Source of the DNA: Dehalococcoides mccartyi
GTDB taxonomy: Bacteria > Chloroflexota > Dehalococcoidia > UBA2979
Direction: 5' to 3'
DNA: 64,000 nucleotides
Assembly (NCBI GenBank): GCA_945865925.1
Contig: CAMBFG010000001.1
Location: 78,854-142,853, forward strand
Part shown: piece by piece, positions 17,968 to 26,747 of the stretch
Position numbering within the stretch: position 1 is the first letter of the stretch
Layout of the letters: each line of letters opens with the position of its first letter
Position numbers and translations under genes: made by a program
The notes under the pieces: generated by a model
Seen by the model: the letters and a program-made list of their open reading frames with translations, nothing else
Databases searched by the model: none
What the model was told of the DNA's origin: nothing

Positions 17968-19104
17968 ATGCCCTTCCTTCCCTTCCGCATCGGCTTCTCG
18001 GACCGCGCCATCGAGGACCTTCACCGGAGGCTCGAGGACACGCGGTGGCCGGACGTGGGGTGGGACACCGGGTGGGGGACGGGGACGAACGACAGCGTCC
18101 TGCGCGACCTCGTGCGGTACTGGCGGAACGACTTCGACTGGCGGACGCAGGAGGCGACGCTGAACGCGCGCGCGCACGTCCGAGGCGTGATCGACGGCGA
18201 CGAGATGCACGCGATGCTGATGGCTGGGCCGGGCTCCGAGCGGCGGACGCCGGTGCTGCTGATCCACGGCTGGCCCGGCTCGTTCATCGAGTTCACCGAG
18301 GCGGGTGAGCGGCTGTCGAGGGGCGTCGATGGCGCGCCAGGCTTCGATGTCGTGGTGCCGTCGCTGCCGGGGTTTGGGTTCTCGGACACGCCTCGGGCGG
18401 CGGGGCTGCATCCGGGGCGGATCGCGGAACGGCTGCACCTGCTGATGCGCGAACTGGGGTACGAGCGATACGGCGTGCAGGGTGGTGACTGGGGCGGGAT
18501 CATTGGCACCGCGCTCGCGAGGCAGCATCCCGAGGCGGTGATTGGCCTCCATCTCAACTTCAGCGCGGGCGGCCCGCCTCCGCCCGAGGGCGTCCAGCCG
18601 TCCGAAGCGGAGCAGGCCTACCGCGCCTTCCGCCAGCAGTTCGAGGTGGAGGAGACTGGCTACTCCCGCATCCAGGGGACCCGACCGCAGACGCTCGGCT
18701 ATGCGCTCAACGACTCTCCGGTCGGACTGCTCGCGTGGATCCTCGAGAAGTTCTGGGCGTGGACGGACCACGGCGACGACCTGTGGGACCGCCTCGACCG
18801 CGAGCGGGTGCTGACGAACGTCACGCTGTACTGGCTCACCGGCCACATCCTCTCGGCAAGCCGCATCTACTACGAGATGTCCCATGCAACCGAGCGCGTC
18901 CTGGGCCGGATTCCGGACAGCGTGCCGGTCGGATACGCGAAGTTCCCCGCGGAGCCGTGGGGCGCGCCTCGGGAGGTCATGGAGCGCATCGGGAACGTCG
19001 TGCAGTACTCGGAGCCGGCGCGCGGTGGTCACTTCGCCGCCTTCGAGGAGCCCGAGTTGTTCGCGACCGATGTGTCGCGGTTCTTTGCGAGCCTGCGAGG
19101 CTGA
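17968..19104 (+). CDS. Epoxide hydrolase family protein
   Basis: Alpha/beta hydrolase with an N-terminal EHN lid domain, 378 residues; opens epoxides to diols, as in microsomal-type hydrolases. FRIGFSDRAIEDLHRRLEDTRWPD marks the EHN domain. HGWPGSFIEF carries the oxyanion loop, GGDWGGIIG the nucleophile Asp near residue 178, and ARGGHFAAFEEPE the catalytic His near 352. A Tyr lid residue lies in RIYYEMSH. I chose ATG 17968, where GAGGG precedes at good spacing. Followed by tRNA-Arg. Substrate unknown. Confidence 0.9.
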   Translation: MPFLPFRIGFSDRAIEDLHRRLEDTRWPDVGWDTGWGTGTNDSVLRDLVRYWRNDFDWRTQEATLNARAHVRGVIDGDEMHAMLMAGPGSERRTPVLLIHGWPGSFIEFTEAGERLSRGVDGAPGFDVVVPSLPGFGFSDTPRAAGLHPGRIAERLHLLMRELGYERYGVQGGDWGGIIGTALARQHPEAVIGLHLNFSAGGPPPPEGVQPSEAEQAYRAFRQQFEVEETGYSRIQGTRPQTLGYALNDSPVGLLAWILEKFWAWTDHGDDLWDRLDRERVLTNVTLYWLTGHILSASRIYYEMSHATERVLGRIPDSVPVGYAKFPAEPWGAPREVMERIGNVVQYSEPARGGHFAAFEEPELFATDVSRFFASLRG

Positions 19105-19171
19105 CGAGTTCCTGGGTTTAGGCCTCAGATTGCCCGCCCCTCGGGGCGTCCGTATCCTGAGCCTCGGTCGC

Positions 19172-19246
19172 GCCCTCGTAGCTCAGGGGATAGAGCACCG
19201 GCCTCCGGAGCCGGGTGCGCAGGTTCGAATCCTGCCGGGGGCACCA
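19172..19246 (+). tRNA. tRNA-Arg (anticodon CCG)
   Basis: Cloverleaf with acceptor GCCCTCG/CGGGGGC, D-arm TAGCTCAGGGGATAGAGC, anticodon stem CCGGC/GCCGG with loop CTCCGGA (anticodon CCG), T-arm GGTTCGAATCC and encoded CCA at 19244-19246. A TATCCT box lies about 13 bp upstream. The final A of CCA is also the first base of the ATG of the next gene. Confidence 0.95.
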
Positions 19247-19776
19247 TGACCGCCAGTTCGTCCGACTCCCCAGCCCCGATCTACGTCGAGGCTGTGCCCA
19301 ATCCGTGGTGGCTTCAGGCGACGATTTGGCTGGGCCCTCCCGCGGTGCTGCTGGGCATCGTCTCCACCTGGCGCGAAGAGGCCGGCATTTCACGTGTGAT
19401 TGGCGTCGGGCTGCTGCTCCTGCTGGGTGCAGGTCTCGTAGCCCTCGGAGTCTGGCTCGCCGCCCTGCGCATTGAGGTGACCGCCGAGGCGCTCCGCTAC
19501 CGCTGGGGGCCGCTGGGCGCCACACGCCGATGGCCGGAAGTCCTCGACGCCGAGGTGGAGGCGTATCGCTGGCAGACCTACGGCGGCTGGGGGCTGCGCT
19601 TCGCCTCTGGCAAGCGGCGCGCCTACTCCGTCCCCGGGGTACGCTTCGGCGTAGCGGTGCGCACGCGGGATGGGAAGCGGACGCACCTCGCCAGTCGAAA
19701 TCCCGAGGCGCTGTGTGCCGCGATCCGGTCGAGGCTCGCGCCCGCCTCGGATGGTGCAGGTGGAGGACACGAGTGA
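19246..19776 (+). CDS. Two-TM membrane protein with PH-like domain
   Basis: 176 residues. Two adjacent hydrophobic segments (about 24-42 and 50-74: ATIWLGPPAVLLGIVS and VIGVGLLLLLGAGLVALGVWLAAL) are followed by a soluble domain: LRIEVTAEALRYRWGP, a Trp-Pro turn, VRTRDGKRTHLASRNPEALCAAI. This is the pattern of bacterial PH-like (DUF3093-type) membrane proteins; function unknown. The ATG uses the terminal A of the tRNA-Arg CCA as its first base and has no independent ribosome site. An in-frame GTG at 19294 is an alternative. Its TGA overlaps the next GTG start by 4 bp. Confidence 0.75.
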   Translation: MTASSSDSPAPIYVEAVPNPWWLQATIWLGPPAVLLGIVSTWREEAGISRVIGVGLLLLLGAGLVALGVWLAALRIEVTAEALRYRWGPLGATRRWPEVLDAEVEAYRWQTYGGWGLRFASGKRRAYSVPGVRFGVAVRTRDGKRTHLASRNPEALCAAIRSRLAPASDGAGGGHE

Positions 19777-20600
19777 CGAACGATCGCCACGACCGCCGGC
19801 AGCAGGAGAAGCTGCTGCGTCGCCGCCAGCGTCGGGCTCAACGCCTGGCGCCAGTTGCCGCTCGCGGCCCCGCCGAATCCATGGAGTTCCCCGGGATCAT
19901 GGGCTGGATGCAGCGCAATACCAAGTGGCTGTTCCTCGGCGGCATCGTGATCCTGCTGATGAGCCTGGGCGCCGGCACCTTCTTCAGCGTCAACGACACC
20001 CGAACGCCGGACTCGACTCCTACCCCCACTCCGACGGCGTCCGCGACGCCCGAGGGCAGCGCGACACCAACAGCCACCGCCACGCCGCAGCGCAAGTATG
20101 CGGCGGCCCCTCCGATGACGATCAACGTGGCCAAGAAGTACGAGGCGGTCATCGCCCTCGAAAAGGGTGGCGAGGTCCGCCTCGAACTCTTCCCAAACGA
20201 TGCGCCGAAGACCGTGAACAACTTCGTCTTCCTCGCGCGGGCGAAGTTCTACGACGGCCTCACGTTCCACCGCGTGCTCCCGGGCTTCGTCGCGCAGGGC
20301 GGTGACCCGTCTGGGACGGGTTCGGACGGCCCGGGGTACTACCTGGAGGTCGAGAAGAACTCGCTGCCGCTCGCCGCTGGAGTGATTTCGATGGCGAAGT
20401 CGGCGGCGGGCATCTCCGGGTCGCAGTTCTTCATCACGTACACCCCCCAGCCCGGCCTCGCACCGCAGGGGTTCATCGCATTCGGCCGGGTGACGGCCGG
20501 GATGGATGTGCTCGAGAAGATCACGCCGCGCGACCCCTCGAAAACCAACCAGCCGAAGGCAGACGTGATCAAGAGCGTCACCATCGTGGAAAAGGACTAG
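19773..20600 (+). CDS. Membrane-anchored cyclophilin-type peptidyl-prolyl isomerase
   Basis: 275 residues from the GTG at 19773 (GGTGGAGGA ribosome site upstream; GTGA overlap with the previous stop). Basic N-terminus (NDRHDRRQQEKLLRRRQRR), one transmembrane helix near residues 50-68 (WLFLGGIVILLMSLGAG), a Pro/Thr linker, then a cyclophilin domain with TVNNFVFLARAKFYDGLTFHRVLPGFVAQGGDPSGTG and GSQFFITYTPQPGL. The isomerase domain should lie outside the membrane, helping fold exported proteins. A longer frame from 19530 overlaps the PH-like gene and is rejected. Its cytosolic paralogue follows 4 bp later. Confidence 0.92.
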   Translation: MTNDRHDRRQQEKLLRRRQRRAQRLAPVAARGPAESMEFPGIMGWMQRNTKWLFLGGIVILLMSLGAGTFFSVNDTRTPDSTPTPTPTASATPEGSATPTATATPQRKYAAAPPMTINVAKKYEAVIALEKGGEVRLELFPNDAPKTVNNFVFLARAKFYDGLTFHRVLPGFVAQGGDPSGTGSDGPGYYLEVEKNSLPLAAGVISMAKSAAGISGSQFFITYTPQPGLAPQGFIAFGRVTAGMDVLEKITPRDPSKTNQPKADVIKSVTIVEKD

Positions 20601-20604
20601 CCCC

Positions 20605-21108
20605 GTGGCCCAGCAGTACGACGCACCGCCTCCGATGACCATCGACACCTCGAAGACCTACTCCGCGGTGATGAAGACTGACCGAGGCGACATCACCATC
20701 GCGCTGCTCACGGACATGGCACCGGCCACTGTGAACAACTTCGTGTTTCTCGCGCGCGAGGGTTTCTTCGACGGTTGCACCTTCCACCGCGTCATCCCGG
20801 GCTTCGTCGCGCAGGGCGGCGACCCGACCGGTACCGGTCGAGGTGGCCCCGGCTACCGGTTCAAGGACGAACTGTCGCCCACGCCGTTTGTGCAAGGGAT
20901 CGTCGGCATGGCGAACGCCGGCCCGAACACGAACGGGTCGCAGTTCTACATCATGCTCGGCGACGCGCAGCACCTCACCGGCCGCTACACCGCGTTCGGG
21001 CAGGTGACGGAGGGGTTGGACGCCGTCCTGGCCCTCCGCCCGCGCGACCCGGAGCGTGACCCGGCCCCCGGCGACAAGATTCTCGGTGTGACGATCAACG
21101 AGGCCTAA
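20605..21108 (+). CDS. Cytosolic cyclophilin-type peptidyl-prolyl isomerase
   Basis: 167 residues starting at GTG 20605. A single cyclophilin domain with the active-site stretch FHRVIPGFVAQGGDPTGTG (catalytic Arg in FHR), then GMANAGPNTNGSQFYIML and a Phe in YTAFGQVTEG. It catalyses cis-trans isomerisation of Xaa-Pro bonds. No signal peptide or membrane segment, unlike the upstream paralogue, with which it shares about half its residues by eye (both begin with a PPMTI segment). This looks like a tandem duplication with one copy anchored. Confidence 0.93.
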   Translation: MAQQYDAPPPMTIDTSKTYSAVMKTDRGDITIALLTDMAPATVNNFVFLAREGFFDGCTFHRVIPGFVAQGGDPTGTGRGGPGYRFKDELSPTPFVQGIVGMANAGPNTNGSQFYIMLGDAQHLTGRYTAFGQVTEGLDAVLALRPRDPERDPAPGDKILGVTINEA

Positions 21109-21153
21109 CCCGACCCGGTCTCAGGGTTCCCCCGCGTACGAGCGCCGCACACT

Positions 21154-21172
21154 CCGCCGATGATCTCGGCGG
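21154..21172 (+). terminator. Hairpin after cyclophilin genes, possible weak terminator
   Basis: CCGCCGA, loop TGATC, TCGGCGG. No T-run. A second hairpin, TCCCATC-GGCG-GATGGGA, lies at 21214-21231 and could serve the opposite-strand gene that ends at 21332. Confidence 0.35.
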
Positions 21173-21331
21173 GGAGGCCCGTGTCTTCAATCGCAGACAG
21201 CACTGTGATGGCTTCCCATCGGCGGATGGGAGGCGATGCCGCACGCGTGCGTGATGGGGAAGCGGGAATCTCGGGGCTGGTGGTGCGCCTCGGGCCAGCC
21301 GACTATCACCAGGGCGGTGATCCGGGCGGGG

Positions 21332-21550
21332 CTAGGAGGCGCTGGAGCGGGTCCGCTGACGTGCCGCGGAGGCCTTCCGCTCGACGTAGGCCATGAGGCC
21401 GAAGGACGGCACGAAGGCGGCGAAGGCGACGAGCGACCACGCGAACCAGCCGCCAATCAGCATGAGCAGGCCGATCGCGAGGGCGAACGACATCCCAAGG
21501 ATCGAACCGATCCGGGCGACGAGCACATATGGAGGGATACCGTCTGGCAT
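21332..21550 (-). CDS. Small two-TM membrane protein
   Basis: 72 residues: MPDGIPPYVLVARIGSILG, then two hydrophobic helices (about 17-37 and 39-58) and a basic tail YVERKASAARQRTR. I do not recognise the family. The start ATG at 21550 is supported by a TTGTTT-17 bp-TACCAT promoter on the minus strand whose predicted start site lies only a few bases upstream. A longer frame reaching 21832 would run antisense through the diguanylate cyclase gene and is rejected. Its start codon lies in a CATG that also contains a plus-strand ATG in frame with the neighbour. Confidence 0.55.
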   Translation of the reverse strand: MPDGIPPYVLVARIGSILGMSFALAIGLLMLIGGWFAWSLVAFAAFVPSFGLMAYVERKASAARQRTRSSAS

Positions 21551-21638
21551 GTGGTTGCCCACGATGGTACCAGCGGGAGAATCCCCAAACAACGGACGTG
21601 ATCCGCTCGTCGCGGAACGCGCTGTTGCGCTGCGTTCT

Positions 21639-24600
21639 ATGTGGTGGCTCCGCCGCACGGTCAGCGTCGTGCTCCTGATCTTCCCCGTGCTGGCGCCCAC
21701 GATCTTCCCTCGGTCACCCGTGCTGTTCTCAGCGGTCACCGCGTTCATGGTGATTTCCGAGATCGAGATTTGGTGGGCCCAACGCTCGCGGACGCCGACG
21801 CAAATGAGCGCGCGACTGTTGCTGTTCCGCACTTCTCATCTGGCGCTCATCACCTTGATTTCGCCGGAGCTCCCCGCCCTGTGGATGTATCCAACATTCA
21901 TCGCCCTGCTGCTGATCGCCGCCCCCGGCCAGTTCGGCGGCCGAGGCCTCGCGTACCTCACGATGCTGACCTCTGCCTCGTACGTTGCTTCTACCTCCCT
22001 CACCTCGTGGGAGTGGTATGCCCGGTGGTCGGATGCCCTGCCGCTCACCCGGTCGACAGCCGAGGTCTGGGGCGTCGCGCTGGTCGCATTCCCGCTCGTG
22101 ACGCTCGCGCTGCACATGCGCCAGCGCCGGGTCGACACGATCCAGCACCAGTTGAGGGCCACCGTCGCCCGCCTCTCTGCCACGCAGGCTGACCTCGGCG
22201 CCTCCAAGGAGCGCCTTGAGCGCTGGAACCACGCGCTGAACGAGGAGGTGGAGCGCCAAACGAGTGCGCTGGAGGAGCGCAACCGTTACCTCTCCATCGT
22301 GAATGCTGTCTCGTTCGCCCTCTCCGAGCCGATGGACGACCCGTCTGCCCTCGAACGCGCCGCGCGCCTCATCGCGCGGCTAATGGGTGCCCGTTCCGCG
22401 CAGGCCTATCACTTGCGCGGGGGCAAGTCTGGCGCGTTCCACCTCGTCGTCCCCGTCGACATCGCCGATGTGCATGCGCCGCAGGTCCCCGAGGCTGTGT
22501 TGCGCGCCGTCGCGCAAAGTGGCCGCCCGCTCTCCTCTGCTGATCCGGACAGCGTTGAGGTGCGCTCGGCCGTCGGCGAAGCCTTCGCGGTCGTGCCGTT
22601 GATCGCCAAAGGGCGGCAGCTGGGTGCCCTCGCGTTGTGCGGCACGGGAGCCGAGTGGACGGACGCCGAGCGTCATCTGCTCTTGATCATCGGACGCGAT
22701 CTCGGTGTCGCGCTTGAGAACTCCGGGCTCTTCCGCGACGTCCTGGCGACCGCACAACGCGAGCGAATGATCGCCGAGATTGTGCGCATGTTGACTGAGG
22801 ATGGCACCGGTAACCTCGGCGCCGACGCCGCGCTCGGCCTGCTTGCGGAGCAGACCGGGGCTGCCGAGGTCGCGTTCTTCACCGTCGATCGCAGCGGCCG
22901 GCGTGTGAGCACCGGTGCCTATGCCTCCGACCAGCATCACGGTGAGACGTGGATCCGCGACAGCGGCGCCGCCCTCGTTGGTCTCGTCCGCGACCGCACG
23001 ACCGCGCTGGTGCTTGGTCCGGTGGGGGAGACCACACTGCCCGGGCGGCTCGCTGGCCTGGGAGCGGAGACGCTGGCTCTGGTGCCGGTGATCGCCCGCC
23101 GAGGCGCGAACGCCGCGGCTGACAAGGCCGGCTCCCAGACGCCGCGCTCGCTCGCGGGTGTCCTCGTCGCCGTCTCGCGCACCGGAGCGGGCTGGGACGA
23201 GGCGATGTCGGACACCTTCGCGCGCGTCGCGTTCGCACTCGCCCGGCAGGTGGAAGCGTTGGAGTTGCAGGCACTCCAACAGCAGCGCATTCGCGAACTC
23301 GCTGGCCTCGCCGAAGTCGCGCGGACGATGCAGTCGTCCGCAGACCCCGAGCGGTTGCAGGCCGGGTTCGCGCAGGCCCTCGGGACGCTCGTCCCCTATC
23401 GCAACGTCTACATCGCGCAACTGGACGAGGCGGGAGCGCTCACCGAAGTGCCGTCGTTCGGAGAGCGCGGTAAGGCGCACCCGCTCTACCCCGCCGATCC
23501 GCGTGACAGCGGCCACCACTGGTTCGCGCTTCGTGCGCCACGCCGCTGGGCACCCGCCGACGACGCCCCCGGGTTTGCGGAAGCCCCCGCGCGTTCCGGT
23601 CTGGTCGTCCCGATGCGGCCCAAGGGGCAGATGCTCGGTGTCGTCGCGATTGACCTGACGGGCGACCTCGACGACGAGCAGGTGCGCATCGTCGAGCGCG
23701 CGGTCGAGCAGTTGTCGCTCGCGCTCGACGGCGCCGCGCTCTACCAGCAGGCGACGGCGCGTGCTCAGCACATCCAGGCGCTCTCCAACCTCGCGAGGAT
23801 CGTCGCTTCCGTGGTCAGCCTGCGTGAAGCGTTTGCCGCCTTCGCCGAGGAGGTGCGTTGGCTCATCCCCTTCGACCGTGCCTGCATGCTGCTGATCGAT
23901 GATGACCAGCGGATCGTTGAGCCGTACGCCACCTACCCGGAACAGGAGACTGCCGCGCAACCCTCATGGTTGGAGACCTCGATCGTCTCCGTGCCGGTGG
24001 AGATGGGTGGTGCCGTCTCGATCCGCCGTGACGACCCGCAGTACGCCTACCTCGACTGGAGTGTCCTCGGTGACGACGCCGTCGAGGTGGCAGCTGTGCC
24101 CGTCCGCCAGGGCGCCCGGACGGCCGCGGTCTTCGTCCTGGTGAACTCCGGCGTGCCGCGTTATCGCAGGGGCGACCTCGACGCCCTCGAAGAGGTGGCG
24201 GGCCTGCTCGGCGTCACGATCGAGCGTCTACGGCTGTACGAGCAAGCAGCGCATGGTGCGCGTCACGATCTGCTGACTGGCCTCCCGAACTACCGCTACC
24301 TGCAGGAACGCCTGGAGAGCAACGTCGCCGGCTTTGATCGGGATGGCGAGAGCGCGTTGCTCGTCGTGGACATGGACAGCCTGAAGGCGTTCAACGACAC
24401 CCTGGGGCACGAGGCAGGCGACCGCGTCATCCGCATCGTCGCCCGCGAGTTGCGCGCCGCCTGCCGCGACCGCGACTTCGTGGCGCGTACCGGGGGTGAC
24501 GAATTCGCCCTACTCCTCGAGGGAGCGAGTATCGAGGCTGCCGAGCGCGTTGCGGAGCGGATCCATGCCGCCCTCACTGACGCCCACCTGGAGATCGAGG

Positions 24601-25277
24601 GCTCGCCGACGCGCGTGGCCGTCTCCATCGGTATCGCGGGCGCACCGATGGATGGCGCGTCGCCGCTGGAGGTGCTGCACGCCGCCGACCAGGCGATGTA
24701 TGGCGCCAAGTTCGCGGGTGGGGCGCGCACGAGCGTGGCAGAGGCCGAGGGCGACCAATCGGTCGACCGCGCCCCCGCCTATGTCCGTGCCCGCAGCGGT
24801 CGCCTCGTTGAATCGCTCGCGCGTGCCCTCCTCGCGGGTGCGACGGCCGAGGAACGCGCCGCCACCGGGCTCGCGCAGCACTGGGTGGTCGCTGCCGGGA
24901 CGCGCATGGGCCAGCGTCATGGTCTGCTCACGCATACCCGTTTGCTCGTCCCCCTTGAATGCTCTAACCGCATCGAGGCACCGCAACGGCATTCGGACAG
25001 CCGTCTTGCTTCGCACTTCGTCGGCAAACTGCTAGATGAGTGGGAAGCCGTCGACGCCGGCCGCTTCTGGGTGCGCTCCCTGATTCCGATGGCGATCTCC
25101 GCCGCGTGGGAACGGAAGTTTCTGGGCACCCCCCTCGAAGAGCTCGCCATTCGGGTGGAAGCCCGGGCCCAGGCGGCAGCCGGTGGTCCGACCGAGGAGG
25201 CCTGGCGCGCCCTGGTAGAGGCGATTCGCGAAGAGTCCGGCGACCGCCGCGAAATCGGCGCACCCAGGGCGGCGTAG
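21639..25277 (+). CDS. Multi-GAF diguanylate cyclase (GGDEF) sensor protein
   Basis: About 1,212 residues. N-terminal membrane region with five or six helices (up to residue ~150), a coiled coil (RLSATQADLGASKERLERWN), several GAF-like domains, then a GGDEF domain with the exact TGGDEF signature near residue 952. RDRD lies five residues before it, an intact RxxD inhibitory site. HDLLTGLPNYRYL opens the cyclase domain. It should make cyclic-di-GMP and be product-inhibited. A further ~150-residue C-terminal region after the cyclase (from about residue 1045) is not recognised. The start is uncertain: 21639 (MWWLRRTV) lacks a ribosome site, and upstream ATGs at 21549 and 21564 are in frame. Confidence 0.85.
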   Translation: MWWLRRTVSVVLLIFPVLAPTIFPRSPVLFSAVTAFMVISEIEIWWAQRSRTPTQMSARLLLFRTSHLALITLISPELPALWMYPTFIALLLIAAPGQFGGRGLAYLTMLTSASYVASTSLTSWEWYARWSDALPLTRSTAEVWGVALVAFPLVTLALHMRQRRVDTIQHQLRATVARLSATQADLGASKERLERWNHALNEEVERQTSALEERNRYLSIVNAVSFALSEPMDDPSALERAARLIARLMGARSAQAYHLRGGKSGAFHLVVPVDIADVHAPQVPEAVLRAVAQSGRPLSSADPDSVEVRSAVGEAFAVVPLIAKGRQLGALALCGTGAEWTDAERHLLLIIGRDLGVALENSGLFRDVLATAQRERMIAEIVRMLTEDGTGNLGADAALGLLAEQTGAAEVAFFTVDRSGRRVSTGAYASDQHHGETWIRDSGAALVGLVRDRTTALVLGPVGETTLPGRLAGLGAETLALVPVIARRGANAAADKAGSQTPRSLAGVLVAVSRTGAGWDEAMSDTFARVAFALARQVEALELQALQQQRIRELAGLAEVARTMQSSADPERLQAGFAQALGTLVPYRNVYIAQLDEAGALTEVPSFGERGKAHPLYPADPRDSGHHWFALRAPRRWAPADDAPGFAEAPARSGLVVPMRPKGQMLGVVAIDLTGDLDDEQVRIVERAVEQLSLALDGAALYQQATARAQHIQALSNLARIVASVVSLREAFAAFAEEVRWLIPFDRACMLLIDDDQRIVEPYATYPEQETAAQPSWLETSIVSVPVEMGGAVSIRRDDPQYAYLDWSVLGDDAVEVAAVPVRQGARTAAVFVLVNSGVPRYRRGDLDALEEVAGLLGVTIERLRLYEQAAHGARHDLLTGLPNYRYLQERLESNVAGFDRDGESALLVVDMDSLKAFNDTLGHEAGDRVIRIVARELRAACRDRDFVARTGGDEFALLLEGASIEAAERVAERIHAALTDAHLEIEGSPTRVAVSIGIAGAPMDGASPLEVLHAADQAMYGAKFAGGARTSVAEAEGDQSVDRAPAYVRARSGRLVESLARALLAGATAEERAATGLAQHWVVAAGTRMGQRHGLLTHTRLLVPLECSNRIEAPQRHSDSRLASHFVGKLLDEWEAVDAGRFWVRSLIPMAISAAWERKFLGTPLEELAIRVEARAQAAAGGPTEEAWRALVEAIREESGDRREIGAPRAA

Positions 25278-25365
25278 CGCCGTCCTCGATGCAACTGGTC
25301 CGGCGCACTGCTGGGCGAGGAGTGCAGCGAGCGCTCGCTCGTGCCCGTCCGGGTCACCCTCTGAT

Positions 25366-25371
25366 TATCAT
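25366..25371 (+). promoter_or_regulatory. Candidate -10 box of msrA
   Basis: TATCAT; the start site near 25378 would leave room for the GGAGGAG ribosome site at 25383-25389. Confidence 0.4.
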
Positions 25372-25400
25372 CTCCACAGTCCGGAGGAGAGGTGACGGCC

Positions 25401-25940
25401 ATGGCAACCGAGACTGCGACGCTGGCCGGGGGCTGTTTCTGGTGCCTCGAAGCGGTGTACGAGTTGCTCCGAGGTGTGACCTCGGTGCAGTCTGGCTACA
25501 TCGGCGGCCACGTACCAGACCCGTCGTACGAAGCCGTCTGCACGGGGCGCACCGGCCACGCCGAGGCAGTCCAGATCGCGTTCGATCCCGAGGCGATTTC
25601 GTTCCGCGACCTGCTCGACATCTTCTTCACGATCCACGATCCCACCACGCTGAATCAGCAGGGCGCAGACGTTGGTACGCAGTACCGCTCCGCGATCTTC
25701 ACGCACTCCGACGAGCAACGTGCCTCTGCTGAGGCGGCGATCGCGGCCCTGACGAAGGAAGGCCGGTGGGGTGAGCCGATTGTGACCGAGGTCGCGCCAC
25801 TCACGGTGTTCTATCCCGCGGAGGAGTACCACGCGCAGTACTACCGCCTGAACCCGCAGCAGGGGTACTGCCGGGTCGTCATCGCCCCCAAGGTGGCGAA
25901 GGCCCGTGCGAAATTCTTCGACAAGCTACACGCGGACTAG
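25401..25940 (+). CDS. msrA: Peptide methionine-(S)-S-oxide reductase
   Basis: Repairs oxidised methionine in proteins, using thioredoxin. 179 residues. The active-site motif GCFWC near residue 12 carries the catalytic Cys. FDPEAISFRDLLDIFFTIHDPTT, GTQYRSAIF and the C-terminal EEYHAQYYRLNPQQGYC (a possible resolving Cys) are typical. I chose the ATG at 25401, about 11 bp after the GGAGGAG core. The GTG at 25392 sits too close to it. No msrB is next to it. Confidence 0.95.
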   Translation: MATETATLAGGCFWCLEAVYELLRGVTSVQSGYIGGHVPDPSYEAVCTGRTGHAEAVQIAFDPEAISFRDLLDIFFTIHDPTTLNQQGADVGTQYRSAIFTHSDEQRASAEAAIAALTKEGRWGEPIVTEVAPLTVFYPAEEYHAQYYRLNPQQGYCRVVIAPKVAKARAKFFDKLHAD

Positions 25941-25970
25941 CGAGGCCCACGTCGTACAGGCCGGAGCTGC

Positions 25971-26351
25971 CTACTCGACCACCGGCGGGTCGAGCAGCAC
26001 TCGCACTCGCTCCATCAAGTCGTCGATGTCGTACGGTTTGAGTACGACGCCCCGTGTGCCCAGCTCGGCCTGGACCTGCTTCACGAGCGGATCGCTGCGA
26101 TCGCTCGCTGTCAGCGCGAGCGCCGCCCCGTTGTACCCGTGTTCCTTCGCTTCGCGATAGATCGCCAGGCCGTTCCCATCCGGGAGCCGTAGGTCGAAGA
26201 TCAGCAAGGCCGGCGGGTCTGCTCGCATCTCCGCGAGTGCCTCGCGACCGAGGCTCGCGTAGTGGACGTCCTCGACACCCTCGTCACGGAACACCAGATC
26301 GAGCAAGCGTGTGCCCGCTTCGTCATCATCCAGTACGAGGATGCGTGCCAT
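25971..26351 (-). CDS. Single-domain response regulator (receiver)
   Basis: 126 residues, only a CheY-like receiver. The acidic pocket is LVLDDDE, the phospho-acceptor Asp is in LLIFDLRLPDG near residue 53, the switch Thr in LALTASD near 82 and the conserved Lys in LKPYD near 105. There is no output domain, so it probably acts in a phosphorelay or by protein-protein contact. Follows the other receiver by 3 bp, in an operon with the PAS kinase. Confidence 0.9.
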   Translation of the reverse strand: MARILVLDDDEAGTRLLDLVFRDEGVEDVHYASLGREALAEMRADPPALLIFDLRLPDGNGLAIYREAKEHGYNGAALALTASDRSDPLVKQVQAELGTRGVVLKPYDIDDLMERVRVLLDPPVVE

Positions 26352-26354
26352 CGG

Positions 26355-26744
26355 CTAGTCCTTTCCTGCGGCATCGGGGGCCAGGAGCGCCTCGATCTGC
26401 GTGATCAGCACATCGATATCGAACGGCTTGCTCAGTGCAGCCTGGGCACCCAATTCGGTTCGCGCTGATTCTGCGCGGTAGGCAGACAAGATCATGACGG
26501 GGAGGTCGTGCCCGCGCGCGCGAAGCTCCCGGTACATCTCCCTGCCGTCCATCCGCGGCATCTGGAGGTCGAGGACCAGCAGATCGAACGTCTGCGCTTC
26601 GAGTGCTTCGAGGCCGCCAATGCCATCCGTCGCTTCGGTGACCTCGAATCCATCCGAGACCAGCGTCAACCGGATCATCCGAAGGAGGGCCGCGTCGTCA
26701 TCGACGACCAGCACACGCGGCGCACCATCACGAGGGTTGGCCAC
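26355..26744 (-). CDS. Single-domain response regulator (receiver)
   Basis: 129 residues. VLVVDDDAALL acidic pocket, LLVLDLQMPRMDG with the phospho-acceptor Asp near residue 60, MILSAY switch Ser and SKPFD Lys near 110. No output domain. The coding region begins 3 bp after the kinase stop, so kinase and receiver are translated together. Distinct from the neighbouring receiver, with different residues around the switch. Confidence 0.9.
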   Translation of the reverse strand: MANPRDGAPRVLVVDDDAALLRMIRLTLVSDGFEVTEATDGIGGLEALEAQTFDLLVLDLQMPRMDGREMYRELRARGHDLPVMILSAYRAESARTELGAQAALSKPFDIDVLITQIEALLAPDAAGKD

Positions 26745-26747
26745 AGC

